The notes under the pieces are model-generated. The model was not told the DNA's origin, did no database searches, and saw only the letters and a program-made list of their open reading frames with translations. Below, one piece after another: positions 21,125 through 30,629 of a DNA stretch of 64,000 bases. Made by a program: the position numbers and the translations under genes. Positions within the stretch are counted from its first letter, which is position 1; every line of letters starts with the position of its first letter. This DNA is from Sediminicola sp. (GTDB lineage Bacteria > Bacteroidota > Bacteroidia > Flavobacteriales > Flavobacteriaceae), in NCBI GenBank assembly GCA_024643325.1, contig JAHEND010000002.1, positions 108,269 through 172,268 of the forward strand, given 5' to 3'.

Positions 21125-21517
21125 ATGCCCTTCATAAAAAGATTAGGTTATTTCTTGTTTGGATTATCTATTGGTTTAGTTTTTTTAGCTTTTTTTTTAA
21201 ACAAAAAAACCAAGGAGACAGGCACCTCATTTTGTTACCTACCCAATTGTAGGGTTTTAAAAGATATGAGGAGTAAACCTTTGTACTTTTCTGAAAGTAT
21301 TGACAGAGATTTATTAAATAAAACTATAGACAGTCTTACCATTAGTTACTTTTTCCTAGAGGGAGATGTAAATTTCTCTTTGAGCAACACAAAATCTGTT
21401 CCATGTAAAACCTATGTCATAGAAGCTGAAGTTGACCATAAAGAGGCAGTACTAACTGTTAAAAATTGTCCCTCTAAGTTAGAAGTTCAAGACTTTAAAT
21501 GGACCAAAAAAGATTAA
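21125..21517 (+). CDS. DUF4258-like small membrane-anchored protein
   Basis: N-terminal TM segment, 130 aa; follows the alanine dehydrogenase-like gene. Confidence 0.55.
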   Translation: MPFIKRLGYFLFGLSIGLVFLAFFLNKKTKETGTSFCYLPNCRVLKDMRSKPLYFSESIDRDLLNKTIDSLTISYFFLEGDVNFSLSNTKSVPCKTYVIEAEVDHKEAVLTVKNCPSKLEVQDFKWTKKD

Positions 21518-21524
21518 TCTAGAT

Positions 21525-22694
21525 CTATTGAATTTTTCTTCTTTTTCGCTCTGCAGCTAAAAGATCCAATTCTCTATTTGTTTGCCCAGCTACAGAAGTA
21601 TTCTCTTCCGCACGTCTCATCAAATATGGCATAACATCTTTAACGGGTCCAAAAGGAAGGTATTTAGATACATTGAAGTTGTTGGCAGCTAAATTATAGG
21701 ATATATGGTCACTCATTCCATATAATTGACCAAACCATATTCTTGAATCATTCTTTGGAATACCATTTTTCTCCATTGCATCCATTAATAAATATGTGCT
21801 TTCTTCATTGTGAGTTCCCAAGAAAACAGCTATTCTATCTATATGAGATAGCATAAAACTTACAATCGTGTTAAAATTTTCATCAGTAGCGGTTTTATTC
21901 TCACAAATGGGACTTTTATACCCCTTTTCTGCAGCACGAATACGTTCTTTCTCCATATATGCTCCTCTAACTATTTTAATACCGATTTTAAAATCATGCA
22001 AAGTAGCATATTCGTATAAACCTTTAATATAGTTATGCCTATCCCATCTATATGCCTGTAAAGTATTATAAATTAAAATTTTATCTTTATTAAACTCTTG
22101 CATCATTTCGCAAACCAACTGATCAGCAGCATCTTGCATCCAACTTTCTTCTCCATCTATCAATAATGGAATGTTATTATTACTAGCTGCTAAACAAATA
22201 GACCTAAATCTAGCCTTGACTAAAGACCAATCATGTTTTTCCTGATCTGAAAGAATCGCGCTTAGTCCTACTTTTTCATACAGGGATATGCGGCCTAATG
22301 CCGTAGGTTTAAAAACCACAAAAGGGATGTGTTTTTTTGTAGTTGCAAATGTTATAAGTGATTCAATTTTTTGTTGGACCTGATCAAAATAAGCATCATT
22401 TGACTTACCTTCTACTGAATAATCTAACACAGAAAAAACATTTTTTTCATGCATTGCATCCATCACTGGCTCACAATCGTGCTCATTTACACCACCGCAA
22501 AAATGATCAAATACAGTAGCACGTATTAAACGCTCCACTGGCAAGTTAGCCTTTAGTGCAAAATTAGTCACTGCAGTTCCAATTTTAACTAGAGGCTCTT
22601 TAGATATTAATTTAAATAAAAAGTAAGCCCGTTCTAATGCAGTATCTGATTTTACAGAAAAAGCAGTTGCAGTATCCTCAAAAATTCGCTTCAT
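21525..22694 (-). CDS. Proline dehydrogenase family protein
   Basis: FCGGVNEHDC, GIKIVRGAYMEKER, GTHNEESTYLL, WFGQLYGMSDHISYNLA. Confidence 0.9.
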   Translation of the reverse strand: MKRIFEDTATAFSVKSDTALERAYFLFKLISKEPLVKIGTAVTNFALKANLPVERLIRATVFDHFCGGVNEHDCEPVMDAMHEKNVFSVLDYSVEGKSNDAYFDQVQQKIESLITFATTKKHIPFVVFKPTALGRISLYEKVGLSAILSDQEKHDWSLVKARFRSICLAASNNNIPLLIDGEESWMQDAADQLVCEMMQEFNKDKILIYNTLQAYRWDRHNYIKGLYEYATLHDFKIGIKIVRGAYMEKERIRAAEKGYKSPICENKTATDENFNTIVSFMLSHIDRIAVFLGTHNEESTYLLMDAMEKNGIPKNDSRIWFGQLYGMSDHISYNLAANNFNVSKYLPFGPVKDVMPYLMRRAEENTSVAGQTNRELDLLAAERKRRKIQ

Positions 22695-22784
22695 TTATAA
22701 CAATTTGTCAAGTGATCAAATATAAGTACAGAATTTATAATCCATAGTGATTTTTTATCTTTATTTTGCACTTATACTCATATT

Positions 22785-23849
22785 ATGAAGTCCATAAAAA
22801 CCCCTAATTCAGTAGTCCATTTCTTAGATGTTGCTATTGAAAAATTGAATGATCATCTGCGAGAGAATGATTATTCATCTGTTTTTATTCTTGTAGATGA
22901 AAATACACATGAGTACTGTTTGCCCTTATTTCTTCCCAAAGTGGCGTCAAATGCAGTAATAGAAATTATTGAATTAGAATCCGGAGAAGAAAATAAAAAT
23001 ATTGAAACCTGCAGTCAGGTTTGGAGCGTGCTTTCGGAATTAGGCGCAGATAGGAAAAGCTTAATGATTAATTTAGGGGGTGGTGTTCTGACTGACATGG
23101 GTGGTTTTATTGCAGCTACATTTAAACGAGGTATACAGTTTATTAACGTACCTACTACACTTTTAGCTATGGTAGACGCTTCTGTAGGAGGAAAAACTGG
23201 TGTTGATCTTGGTGCTTTGAAAAATCAAATAGGGGTAATTACTGAACCTGAAATGGTACTTATATTACCTGAGTTTTTAAATACCCTAGAAGAAAAACAA
23301 TTGAAAAGCGGGTTTGCAGAAATGCTTAAACATGGACTAATCCAAGATCCTGCGTATTGGAAAATTTTATCTAAAACGAACCATTACAAAGATTTGTCTG
23401 CATTAATAAAAACATCTGTTGAAATTAAAGCAACTGTTGTTATTGAAGATCCAACAGAGCAAAACAAAAGAAAGATCTTGAATTTTGGACACACCTTAGG
23501 ACATGCTATAGAGTCTTACTGTCTTGAAAACGATGAAATACAAACACTATTACATGGTGAGGCTATTGCGATTGGAATGATTTTAGAAGGTTTTATTTCT
23601 TACACTTTAGTTGGCCTACCACTAGAAACCGCGTTAGAAATCAAAAACGTATTTGACACCCATTTTAGTAAGGTGCATTTTATTGAAGAAGATATAGATC
23701 AATGCATTGATTACTTGAAATTTGACAAAAAAAACAGCCATGGAGAGGTCAAATTCGCTCTTTTATCTAATATAGGAGCACCAGCTATAGATATTTTGGT
23801 TCAAGAAGAAACCATTAGAGAAGCATTTTCATTTTATTTAAAGAACTAA
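22785..23849 (+). CDS. aroB: 3-dehydroquinate synthase
   Basis: LGGGVLTDMGGFIAATFKRGIQFINVPTTLLAMVDASVGGKTGVD; NFGHTLGHAIES. Confidence 0.96.
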   Translation: MKSIKTPNSVVHFLDVAIEKLNDHLRENDYSSVFILVDENTHEYCLPLFLPKVASNAVIEIIELESGEENKNIETCSQVWSVLSELGADRKSLMINLGGGVLTDMGGFIAATFKRGIQFINVPTTLLAMVDASVGGKTGVDLGALKNQIGVITEPEMVLILPEFLNTLEEKQLKSGFAEMLKHGLIQDPAYWKILSKTNHYKDLSALIKTSVEIKATVVIEDPTEQNKRKILNFGHTLGHAIESYCLENDEIQTLLHGEAIAIGMILEGFISYTLVGLPLETALEIKNVFDTHFSKVHFIEEDIDQCIDYLKFDKKNSHGEVKFALLSNIGAPAIDILVQEETIREAFSFYLKN

Positions 23850-23855
23850 AATAGC

Positions 23856-24395
23856 TTACTTTTTAAGGTAACGCGTTTCAATAATATTAAAATGATGGGT
23901 CAAATGCCCTGATATTATAAATCCTATAGCAGCTACAGCCATTTCAGAACCACTAGCCAAACCCTTGGCTTTGATTTGATGAGGTGAAAAACTCTTAAAA
24001 AGAGAAAGGGTAGATTTTCTTAGATCAATAAGCTCTTCTTTTATTGAAGCTAAACTGCGGTGAGTAGCATTAGAATTTGGTACATATGCATTTTCATCAA
24101 ATCCAGGAAGGGCAGTACTTTCACCTCTAGAAAAACACAAAGACCTATATTGAAAAATTCTTTCGGTGTCTGCCAAATGAATTAAAACTTCTGCAATAGT
24201 CCACTTTAAGGGTGCATAGGCGTCTTGCAGATTAGATTCGGTCAGTTTTAAAAACAAATCATCAATATCAGAAAGACCTTTAGATAGACTTTCTAGAAGA
24301 GTATTATCCCCATTATTGTCTATATAGGATTTATAAAAAGGATTAAAGTCTTCTGAATTTAAATCAGAAGTTGTAATCTTGTTTAGCAAACACAT
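23856..24395 (-). CDS. DinB family protein
   Basis: DinB-like pattern (WTIAEVLIHLADTERIFQYR, GHLTHHFNII). Confidence 0.8.
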   Translation of the reverse strand: MCLLNKITTSDLNSEDFNPFYKSYIDNNGDNTLLESLSKGLSDIDDLFLKLTESNLQDAYAPLKWTIAEVLIHLADTERIFQYRSLCFSRGESTALPGFDENAYVPNSNATHRSLASIKEELIDLRKSTLSLFKSFSPHQIKAKGLASGSEMAVAAIGFIISGHLTHHFNIIETRYLKK

Positions 24396-24874
24396 TACAA
24401 TTCATTGAATATGGTATGCATTAAACGCTTTTTATCGTTAATGCTCTCTTCTAAGGAAATCATAGTTTCTGTTCTACTAATACCATCTATATCATCTATT
24501 TTAAAAATGATGTTTTTTGCATGGTTGGTATCTTTTGCTCTTATTTTACAAAAGATATTGAATTTTCCTGTGGTAATATGAGCAACTGTAACATTAGGAA
24601 TAAGATTTAATCGCTCTAAAACAAATTTAGTTTGGTGTGTTTTTTCCAAGAAGATTCCTACATATGCAATGAAAGCATATCCTAACTTCTCATAATCTAC
24701 TGTAAGCGAAGACCCTAAGATAATTCCACCTTCTTCCATTTTTTTCACACGTACATGCACTGTTCCTGCAGAAATAAGCAGTTTTTTAGCAATATCTGTA
24801 AATGGTGTTCTAGTGTTGTCTATTAACATATCTAGAATCTGGTGGTCTATTTCATCTAACTTTATCTTACTCAT
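24395..24874 (-). CDS. Lrp/AsnC family transcriptional regulator
   Basis: KLDEIDHQILDMLIDNTRTPFTDIAKKLLISAGTVHVRVKKMEEGGII. Confidence 0.92.
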   Translation of the reverse strand: MSKIKLDEIDHQILDMLIDNTRTPFTDIAKKLLISAGTVHVRVKKMEEGGIILGSSLTVDYEKLGYAFIAYVGIFLEKTHQTKFVLERLNLIPNVTVAHITTGKFNIFCKIRAKDTNHAKNIIFKIDDIDGISRTETMISLEESINDKKRLMHTIFNEL

Positions 24875-24978
24875 CGGTAGGTGCTTAAATTACCGTGTAA
24901 AAATAATACAGAAATAGATATAATTCAATAAAATATAGATTTTTTTAATAAAAATGCAATACTCTTAACTATATAGAC

Positions 24979-26091
24979 TCATATACCAGCTACAATATCC
25001 TTAATATTTTGAAGAACAGTAACTTGCAAATCAGAATTAATGACAGCTAAATCTACGATTTTATGAAAAGAGAACTTATTTTCTTGATCGATCGCATATA
25101 ATTCAGGGACAAAAATAATTTTATTAGATTCTAAGACCTCTTTATATTGAATGCCCACCATAGCGTCTTGTGAGATATTTTTATTCACTAAATGAGGGTG
25201 TTTAACACCTATATCTAGAAAGAATTTCTGATTTTCTGGAATACCAAAATAGGGGTCTATTGTATAATTTAAATATGATTCACTAGAAATAGAATGAACA
25301 GCAGAAAATAAGGCGTGAAAAACCATTGCTCTACTTACTTCTCTTTGATAGTCATCTGGATAATGGCCTGCTTCAAATAGTATTGTAGGCACACCAAGTT
25401 CTTGAAAATAATCACCTGCACATTGGTTGTTAAAAGCGTCGTCGAACCTTCCTATTTGATTCGGGATCATTTGTTTCAATGTGTCATTCATGACCGCTAT
25501 GAGCTTCATAGCTATTTCTCTAGACGGTGTTAAAGAACAATTCTTGTCTGCAGAAGGCGCCAGAAAAGACATAGTTGCGGGCTTTGCTGGTGATCCAACG
25601 CTAAAAATAGTTCTTTGGTCGTGAAGATTAAAACAAAAATCAGGAGATACATGATCAAATACTAATTTTAAAAAAACACTTTCTGGTTGAGAAAAATCAT
25701 GAAAGTCTCTATTTAAGTCTACTTGATTCTTATTAAATCGTGTATATAAGCTTGCTCCATCTGGATTGAGAATTGGAATAACAACAATGGTACATTGCTG
25801 AAGTATAAGATTGGATACTTCTGAGGGAGTGTTTAGAAAATTTAAAAAATCTACCAAACCTTTGGTAGTGGTAGATTCGTTGCCGTGCATCTGAGACCAC
25901 ATTAAAATCTTTTTATTTCCAGATCCAAAGCTATAAACAGGAATAGGAATTCCATTTACAGACACACCATTAAGATCTTTGACAACAAAACTATTCCAGT
26001 AATCTGTGATTGGCTTTAAATCTTCTAATGGCAGATAGCGGCCTTTAATGGAATGATTTTTATAATTGAGATGTGAAAAATAATCTTTCAA
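24979..26091 (-). CDS. M14-like zinc carboxypeptidase; start uncertain (TTG at 26091 proposed)
   Basis: WSQMHGNESTTTKGL (HxxE), PILNPDGASLYTRFNKNQVDLNRDF, FEAGHYPDDYQR; the track's TTG start at 26208 runs through an operator-like repeat array. Confidence 0.75.
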   Translation of the reverse strand: MKDYFSHLNYKNHSIKGRYLPLEDLKPITDYWNSFVVKDLNGVSVNGIPIPVYSFGSGNKKILMWSQMHGNESTTTKGLVDFLNFLNTPSEVSNLILQQCTIVVIPILNPDGASLYTRFNKNQVDLNRDFHDFSQPESVFLKLVFDHVSPDFCFNLHDQRTIFSVGSPAKPATMSFLAPSADKNCSLTPSREIAMKLIAVMNDTLKQMIPNQIGRFDDAFNNQCAGDYFQELGVPTILFEAGHYPDDYQREVSRAMVFHALFSAVHSISSESYLNYTIDPYFGIPENQKFFLDIGVKHPHLVNKNISQDAMVGIQYKEVLESNKIIFVPELYAIDQENKFSFHKIVDLAVINSDLQVTVLQNIKDIVAGI

Positions 26092-26105
26092 AATACAGTT
26101 ATTAA

Positions 26106-26207
26106 TCACAAATGTAACGAATAGAATAATTACAATTGTAAAAGCTTTTTGTTTACATTTGTAATGAAAAATAATGTTCAAAAATATTGTTTTAATTACA
26201 TTTGTCA
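26106..26207. promoter_or_regulatory. Array of four TTACAnnTGTAA-type palindromes (candidate operators)
   Basis: TCACAAATGTAA 26106-26117; TTACAATTGTAA 26130-26141; TTACATTTGTAA 26153-26164; TTACATTTGTCA 26196-26207. Confidence 0.7.
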
Positions 26208-26358
26208 ATAGAAGCTAAAGCATTAATCCTATAATTTATTAATATTCTAAAAATCAACTATTTAAAATATTTAATTTAAAGTTTTAATTTCACATATATA
26301 CTCTTAAATAATTTAAATAAAGCCTCAAGATTATCGATATACAAATTTTTAAGTTACA

Positions 26359-26793
26359 ATGATAAACAGTCAAGATTTCATAAAAAGATTACAAATAATT
26401 ATTGATCATTACCAACTTTCTGCCGCCTCTTTAGCAGATAAAATAGCGGTACAAAGGTCTAGTATTTCACATTTATTGTCTGGAAGGAATAAGCCTTCAC
26501 TCGAGTTTGTTTTAAAACTTGTCAGACAATTTCCCGAGGTGAATTTATACTGGCTACTTAATGGAACAGGAAACTTTCCTTCTACCCTATCTGAATTTAA
26601 CATACCTAAAGAAATTATTTCAGAGGGAAACAAAGAAAGTGAACGCTTAAGCGATGAAAAAACCACAGAAATATCCAAAACCTTAAAAGAGCCAATGCTC
26701 CATTCTAATCACTACTATACTCAAGATGAAATAGACACTGTTATAATTTGCTATAAGAATGGAAATTTTAAATCTTATAAAAACTTAGATTAA
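26359..26793 (+). CDS. XRE-like helix-turn-helix regulator
   Basis: FIKRLQIIIDHYQLSAASLADKIAVQRSSISHLLSGRNKPSLEFVLKLVRQFPEVNLYWLLNGTG. Confidence 0.9.
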   Translation: MINSQDFIKRLQIIIDHYQLSAASLADKIAVQRSSISHLLSGRNKPSLEFVLKLVRQFPEVNLYWLLNGTGNFPSTLSEFNIPKEIISEGNKESERLSDEKTTEISKTLKEPMLHSNHYYTQDEIDTVIICYKNGNFKSYKNLD

Positions 26794-26818
26794 GGACATT
26801 TGTGCTTATTTTTATAAC

Positions 26819-27190
26819 ATGAAATTTACTTATATACTATTATTTGCATTTGTTGTTCTAGCTTGTAACCCTCCTCAAAGAAATTGTACAGATTTTAAAA
26901 CGGGGCGTTTTGAGTTTACTGCAGATATTAATGGCAAAAAAGTGACCACCTCATTTTTTAGAAACGACACCTTAGAAGTTGAAAACTTCAATGGAAAAAT
27001 TGACAGTAGTAGTATTAAATGGGTCAACGATTGTGAGTATATCCTAAAAAATCTCCATCCAGTCAATGCTGCTGAAGAAACACCTCTATTAATAAAAATT
27101 TTGACCACATCAGACAATGGTTACACTTTTGAGTATGCTACAGTTGGAAGTGCTCAAAAAGCTCGTGGAACCGCAGTAAAAATTGACTAA
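26819..27190 (+). CDS. Small putative lipoprotein
   Basis: Signal plus lipobox MKFTYILLFAFVVLACNPP. Confidence 0.65.
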   Translation: MKFTYILLFAFVVLACNPPQRNCTDFKTGRFEFTADINGKKVTTSFFRNDTLEVENFNGKIDSSSIKWVNDCEYILKNLHPVNAAEETPLLIKILTTSDNGYTFEYATVGSAQKARGTAVKID

Positions 27191-27192
27191 GT

Positions 27193-27978
27193 ATGTTTGA
27201 AATTCTATTAAGTCCAGACGCCTGGATCGCATTATTAACCCTTACTTTTTTAGAAATTGTTTTGGGTATAGACAACATAATTTTCATCTCAATTGCTGCT
27301 GGAAAACTCGCAGATGGAGATAGAAAAAAAGCAACAAACATAGGTTTGGTTCTCGCTATGGTGCTTAGAATTCTTTTACTGCTGGGTATTTCTCTTCTAA
27401 CGGCTCTAAATGAACCACTATTCCACTTAGACACTAAATGGGTGCAAGGAAGTATTAGCGGGCAAGCAATCATATTGTTTCTTGGAGGATTGTTTCTTCT
27501 ATACAAAAGCACCAAAGAAATTCATGAAAAAATTGAAGACAAGTCACATGATGCCAATCAGGTGGCATCTAATCAGACCAAATCTCTAAGAGCTGCTATT
27601 GTTCAAATTACAATCATTAACATTGTATTTTCTTTTGACTCTATACTCACCGCTATTGGAATGACCAATGGGATTTCTAGCAATCCCAATGATGCATTAA
27701 TAATTATGATCATAGCTGTCGTAATCTCTGTGCTAATTATGATGTTATTTGCTAAGCCAGTAGGAGATTTTGTCAATAAAAACCCTACCATACAAATATT
27801 AGGCCTATCGTTTCTTATCTTGATAGGCTTCATGCTAACCACTGAAGCGGCACACCTGTCTCATTTAGTTGTATTTGATCAAAGCATAGGAAGTATCCCT
27901 AAAGGATACCTCTATTTCTCCATTGCTTTTTCACTCATGGTAGAGTTCTTAAATATGAATATTCGCAAGAAACATTAA
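27193..27978 (+). CDS. TerC family integral membrane protein
   Basis: LTFLEIVLGIDNIIFISIAAGKL; INIVFSFDSILTAIGM. Confidence 0.92.
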   Translation: MFEILLSPDAWIALLTLTFLEIVLGIDNIIFISIAAGKLADGDRKKATNIGLVLAMVLRILLLLGISLLTALNEPLFHLDTKWVQGSISGQAIILFLGGLFLLYKSTKEIHEKIEDKSHDANQVASNQTKSLRAAIVQITIINIVFSFDSILTAIGMTNGISSNPNDALIIMIIAVVISVLIMMLFAKPVGDFVNKNPTIQILGLSFLILIGFMLTTEAAHLSHLVVFDQSIGSIPKGYLYFSIAFSLMVEFLNMNIRKKH

Positions 27979-30626
27979 AACAAAGTTGGCTGGCTTCCTT
28001 CTTTTCCATCACTAGATGCAGAAGGCTTTGTGTTTTCAGATATTCCGTCAGGATTTTCAGATACTTCCTCCGGATTTTCTACTTCTATGTCTACTGCTTC
28101 AAGGTCTTCTTCAAGCTCGTATGGTAGTGGGTCTAAGGCTGCTGAATTTTTAATTTTTTCAGTACTTAGCTGATTCCCTAAGGCTTTAATTCCTTTAGGA
28201 GCAATAAATTCCTCCATATTTATCTGCGCAGCAGGCTTGGCTTCTTTTCCCCTAGGTTTATTGAACTCTATTTCAAAAACAGGCCTCCAATCAGTAGACA
28301 CTATCTCCAAATAAGAGTTTTCGTGTTCGGTAATAAACAAGTCTTCCCTGTTAGATTGCTCAATTAAGAAACGCTTACCAAAGTATTTGTCCTTTTCGCC
28401 ATCATAATAGATGGCCGAAATTGGTTTAGATGGGATCCATTTTTCCAAAACAATCATATCTTCATCAAAGTGAAGGGAAAGATCTGGTGACATAGTTTTC
28501 ACCACCCCTTTTTGTGTGATCACTAAAAGTAAGTCGTCTCCTTTAAATGCACCTAGTAAAGTACCTCTCCCGTCCACATTAAGACGTTGAACAACCTCAT
28601 CGAACCATATATTTCTAGGCTTAAGGGTAGAGACTCCTTTTTCTTTAAGTTCTATACGCTTTACCGCGTATTTAGTCACAAGATTTCCCTTCGAGCTTCT
28701 TCCTTTGATCAAAACATCAGAGAAGTCAATATCCCATTTTAATTTCTTTATACTACCGACCTGTCTCAATAAAACCGTAATAACCTCTGCCTCTCCATTA
28801 GGATTGGCACTAAAGTAAAGCACTTCAGAGCCGGAATTTCCATTAGTAAGGTCATATGCTCTATCTCTAGTAACCCCTGTTATATTAAATCTCTTAATAT
28901 AACTAGGGCCGTTTTTACCGTCTTTATAGACTAAATTATAGGTGGTGCGTTTGTCTTTTTTCTTAAACACGGCTACGTGAAGGATGTTTTTAGCTATAAA
29001 AGTCTTGGTGTCTACTTTTGTTATCATGACATTCCCGTCTGCTGTAAAAACTATCACGTCATCAATATCACTACAATCAGTCACATACTCTTCTTTTTTC
29101 AAGGAAGTACCAACAAAGCCCTCTGCCCTATTGACATAAAGCTTTGTGTTCCTCATCACTACTTTGGTCGCTTCAATGTCGTCGAATACTCTAATTTCAG
29201 AAAGACGCTCCCTGCCTTTTCCAAAGGTTTCTTTTAGGTTTTTAAAGTAATCAATTGCAAAGTCTATTAAATGAGCCAGATGGTGTTTTATTTGGGCCAT
29301 TTTATCTTCTAAACCACTAATGTACTGCTGCGCTTTGTCAATATCAAACTTAGAAATTCTTTTGATTCGAATTTCTGTTAAACGGGCAATATCTTCCGTT
29401 GTAATAGCTCTTTTTAAATGGGCTACATGAGGCTTTAACCCTTTGTCAATAGCGCTAATTACACCTTCCCAGCTTTCTTCTTCTTCAATGTCTCGATAAA
29501 TTCTATTCTCAATAAATATGCGTTCCAAAGAAGAGAAATGCCACTGGGCTTCCAACTCTTCTAATTGGATTTCTAATTCAGCTTTTAACAAGGCCACCGT
29601 TCTTTCCGTTGAACGCCTTAACATATCACTCACTCCAATGAAAAGTGGTTTATTGTCTTCAATTATACATCCCAAAGGAGATATAGAAGACTCACAAGCT
29701 GTGAACGCGTATAAAGCGTCTATGGTCTTGTCTGGTGAAATACCCGCAGGAAGATGGATTAAAATCTCTACCTGAGCGGCTGTATTATCTTCAATTTTCT
29801 TGACTTTTAATTTCCCTTTCTCATTGGCTTTTAAAATAGAGTCAATTAATGAAGATGTGTTTGTTCCAAAAGGAATCTCGGTAATCACCAAGGTGTTTTT
29901 GTCAATTTGTCCAATTTTAGCCCTTACCCTAATCTTCCCTCCTCTTAAACCGTCATTGTATTGACTCACGTCAATTACTCCAGCAGTTGGAAAGTCAGGT
30001 ACTAAAGTAAATTTTTGTCCCTTAAGATGCTTAATAGAGGCGTCTATTAATTCATTAAAGTTATGAGGCAAAATCTTTGTAGACAATCCTACTGCAATTC
30101 CCTCTCCTCCCTGCGCAAGTAATAGAGGAAATTTTACAGGTAAATTAATAGGCTCTTTTCTCCTTCCGTCATATGAGCTCTGCCACTCAGTTATTTTTGG
30201 GCTAAACACCACGGCCAAAGCAAACTTAGAGAGCCTAGCTTCAATATACCTAGAAGCTGCTGCACTATCTCCTGTCAATATATTACCCCAGTTACCTTGG
30301 GTGTCAATTAACAGATCTTTTTGACCTATTTGCACCATTGCGTCAGCAATACTAGCATCTCCATGTGGATGGTATTGCATACAGTGGCCCACAACATTTG
30401 CTACTTTATTGTACCTACCATCATCTAATTCCTTCAAAGCATGCATTATCCTCCTTTGAACCGGCTTAAAACCATCTTCAATAGCAGGTACGGCACGTTC
30501 TAATATCACATAAGAAGCATAATCTAGAAACCAATCTTTGTACATACCAGAAACCCTTGTAAGGGTTTCTTCTGTATTTAGTTCTTCTTGTGAATCAGGA
30601 AAATTTTCTTGCTCAAATTCTTCCAT
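27975..30626 (-). CDS. parC: DNA topoisomerase IV subunit A (GyrA/ParC type)
   Basis: YASYVILERAVPAIEDGFKPVQRRIMHAL; HGDASIADAMVQIGQ; SRYIEARLSKFA. Confidence 0.93.
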   Translation of the reverse strand: MEEFEQENFPDSQEELNTEETLTRVSGMYKDWFLDYASYVILERAVPAIEDGFKPVQRRIMHALKELDDGRYNKVANVVGHCMQYHPHGDASIADAMVQIGQKDLLIDTQGNWGNILTGDSAAASRYIEARLSKFALAVVFSPKITEWQSSYDGRRKEPINLPVKFPLLLAQGGEGIAVGLSTKILPHNFNELIDASIKHLKGQKFTLVPDFPTAGVIDVSQYNDGLRGGKIRVRAKIGQIDKNTLVITEIPFGTNTSSLIDSILKANEKGKLKVKKIEDNTAAQVEILIHLPAGISPDKTIDALYAFTACESSISPLGCIIEDNKPLFIGVSDMLRRSTERTVALLKAELEIQLEELEAQWHFSSLERIFIENRIYRDIEEEESWEGVISAIDKGLKPHVAHLKRAITTEDIARLTEIRIKRISKFDIDKAQQYISGLEDKMAQIKHHLAHLIDFAIDYFKNLKETFGKGRERLSEIRVFDDIEATKVVMRNTKLYVNRAEGFVGTSLKKEEYVTDCSDIDDVIVFTADGNVMITKVDTKTFIAKNILHVAVFKKKDKRTTYNLVYKDGKNGPSYIKRFNITGVTRDRAYDLTNGNSGSEVLYFSANPNGEAEVITVLLRQVGSIKKLKWDIDFSDVLIKGRSSKGNLVTKYAVKRIELKEKGVSTLKPRNIWFDEVVQRLNVDGRGTLLGAFKGDDLLLVITQKGVVKTMSPDLSLHFDEDMIVLEKWIPSKPISAIYYDGEKDKYFGKRFLIEQSNREDLFITEHENSYLEIVSTDWRPVFEIEFNKPRGKEAKPAAQINMEEFIAPKGIKALGNQLSTEKIKNSAALDPLPYELEEDLEAVDIEVENPEEVSENPDGISENTKPSASSDGKEGSQPTLF

Positions 30627-30629
30627 AAA

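Noticed and set aside
24876-24896. CGGTA-n11-TACCG inverted repeat upstream of the Lrp/AsnC gene as an autoregulatory site
   Set aside because: Only 5-bp arms; insufficient to distinguish from chance.
26106-26207. Palindromic array as a CRISPR or transposon remnant
   Set aside because: Units are 12-bp palindromes with unequal AT-rich spacing, no spacer-repeat regularity, no cas or transposase genes nearby.
27138-27515. Minus-strand 125-aa ORF
   Set aside because: Antisense to terC; shadow ORF.
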